Shown here piece by piece: positions 62,678 to 64,000 of a stretch of DNA of 64,000 bases (its first letter is position 1; every line of letters starts with the position of its first letter). The translations under genes were made by a program, and so were the position numbers. Where the stretch lies: assembly GCA_947683625.1 (NCBI GenBank), contig CANTUR010000933.1, positions 496,001 through 560,000 of the forward strand, in the 5' to 3' direction. The notes under the pieces are model-generated. The model searched no databases, was not told where the DNA came from, and worked only from the letters and a program-made list of their open reading frames with translations. Source of the stretch: Mallotus nudiflorus (lineage: Eukaryota; Streptophyta; Magnoliopsida; Malpighiales; Euphorbiaceae).

Positions 62678-62905
62678 TGAGAGAGATGAGACATATGTGC
62701 TGGGGACTCAAGGGGAAACAAGTGCCTGTGTAGCAACAATTACAGAAACTTGATAATGCATAGACTTCAATTCAAGTTCATATTGATGTTTTATAGAAAA
62801 TGATCAAATTTTGTTGTTGGAACTTGGAACTAACTGGATTCGCAGAACTGTGATGCTCAAGTTCCAATTCTTTCAAAACCATACAATATTGTGTATATTG
62901 TTTAA
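62678..62905 (+). pseudogene. Duplicated, internally deleted KEA3 3' end
   Basis: GAGAGATGAGACATATGTGC, TGGGGACTCAAGGGGAA, CTTGATAATGCATAGACTTC and CTGTGATGCTCAAGTTCCA match KEA3 exon 19 and its 3' untranslated region (54,446-54,860) in order. About 160 bp of the exon (after GGGGAAGCAAGTCC) is missing. The two copies bracket the cystatin-like pseudogene, so the intervening segment was part of, or was inserted beside, a local duplication. Confidence 0.88.
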
Positions 62906-64000
62906 TTGATTAGCAATAGAAAAAAAACTTGACAGACTTCAGATAAGCAACTCTTTTGTTCTTATTTTAATTTTTATCGCTAATAAACATGAAATTAATT
63001 AACATATAATTCTAATTTAATTAAAAGTATGTTTCTTTTTTTTTACTTATATTAATTTTTATTTTATTTCTAATAAAATTAAATTAATTAAACTTTTAGT
63101 AGTAATTTTGTTAAAAATATAATTTTTCTATTTTAATTAGGTTTACTTATATTTTATCTAATATAAATCAAATTAGATAACATAATTTTATAAGTCTTAT
63201 TATATTAAATTTAATAAGTAAATAATTAAAATCAAAATAATAAATTTTATGAAAATAGAAAAGTATATAATTTGTTTAAAAAGCAGATATTTTTATAAAT
63301 TAAAAATTAACATATAATTTATTTGAAAGTATATTTTCTATAATAAAAGTAGTATAATTATCATTTTTAGATATTTTTATAAAATTTAACAAAAAGAGTG
63401 AAAATTAAATTAATTAATATTTATCAATTAATTATTAGTTGAACTTAAAAAATTACATTAAATTAATTTTTGAGTAAATAAAATTATTAATATTAAATTT
63501 TTTTGAGAGAATTAATATTAAAATATTTAAGAAATAAAGTATTATAACTCAAATAAAAATTTACTAAAATTGTAATGATTTATAAGTTTAATGGTTTATA
63601 ATATTTAAATTTTTATATAAAGAAAATATAAATTTTATTATTTTTAATTTTTTATTAAAAAAATTGATGATTTTTTTATTATTTTATGATTAATTATAAC
63701 CATAATATTTTTTTCTATATGAAATTAGTTCTAGAGTTGTGAAAAATTATTTATAAAAAATATTGAAGAAATATCATATAATTATTTAAATAAAAGATTT
63801 ATAAAAGTTGTAATAAATTATAACTATTTTAAGTTAATACCAACTTACTAAATAAATAGCATTGTTATTATTTTTAAAACTTTATTTGATGATGATGATG
63901 ATGATGATGATATGTTTAATTATTTATTTATTATATATTACGAGTTTAATAAATTTTGTGTTCACGTGTGAAACACGTAGTTATTTACTAGTATATATAT
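62906..64000. repeat. AT-rich dispersed repeat, inverted copy of 21.56-22.48 kb
   Basis: 62,960-63,660 matches the reverse complement of 21,560-22,290 and beyond. It is followed by a (GAT)n microsatellite at 63,888-63,911 and an end motif (ATATGTTTAATTATTTATTTA, ATTACGAGTTTAATAAATTT, CGTGTGAAACACG) also present in shorter form at 12,280-12,360. No gene. The repeat continues past the window edge. Confidence 0.75.

Overview
The window is nuclear DNA from a flowering plant, most likely a rosid-type eudicot (inference; the species cannot be fixed from this sequence). The evidence is GT-AG introns, chloroplast transit peptides, AT-rich intergenic DNA with long TA, AAT and T tracts, and nested LTR retrotransposons of the usual plant Copia and Ty3/gypsy types.

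Left end, 0.7-10.6 kb, is ordinary single-copy genic DNA. It holds the last three exons of a trichome-birefringence-like O-acetyltransferase (+, TBL12/TBL13 type), a small intronless chloroplast-type protein resembling CCG-binding protein 1/MEE14 (+), the GID/CTLH E3-ligase subunit RMD5 (-, one coding exon with a split 5' leader), and glutamyl-tRNA reductase HEMA (-, three exons), the committed enzyme of tetrapyrrole synthesis.

The middle, 12.7-47.3 kb, is a locus that has been duplicated and broken repeatedly. An unrecognised coiled-coil protein family occurs five times: A at 12.76 kb and B at 19.29 kb are open over their full length; C at 23.8, D at 31.1 and E at 43.0 kb are broken. Interleaved are three copies of the first exon of plastid methionine sulfoxide reductase B2. 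Only the copy starting at 44.4 kb is followed by the catalytic exons (46.9 and 47.2 kb). One truncated MSRB2 copy runs straight into coiled-coil copy C. Into this mosaic have gone a Copia element (25.6-30.8 kb, ATTTT target duplication), a roughly 1 kb foldback element with a 9-bp target duplication that was itself split by an 8.4 kb chromodomain Ty3/gypsy element (32.8-41.2 kb), a 0.5 kb foldback MITE (42.4-42.9 kb) and a solo LTR inside the live MSRB2 gene (45.36-45.70 kb).

Right end, 48.6-64 kb, starts with an intact 19-exon thylakoid K+ efflux antiporter KEA3 (+). Next comes a three-exon cystatin-like gene (-) that keeps its intron phases but has four in-frame stops and a 5.2 kb Copia element in intron 2. 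A truncated second copy of the KEA3 3' end follows at 62.7 kb, then an AT-rich repeat that is an inverted copy of sequence at 21.6-22.5 kb.

The intact genes serve plastid metabolism (HEMA, KEA3, MSRB2, probably the CBP1-like protein), cell-wall acetylation and proteolysis. They form no operon or cluster. The unusual biology here is the coiled-coil/MSRB2 duplication mosaic and the way it and neighbouring genes have decayed, largely through C-to-T type nonsense mutations. I found no tRNA, rRNA or CRISPR array.
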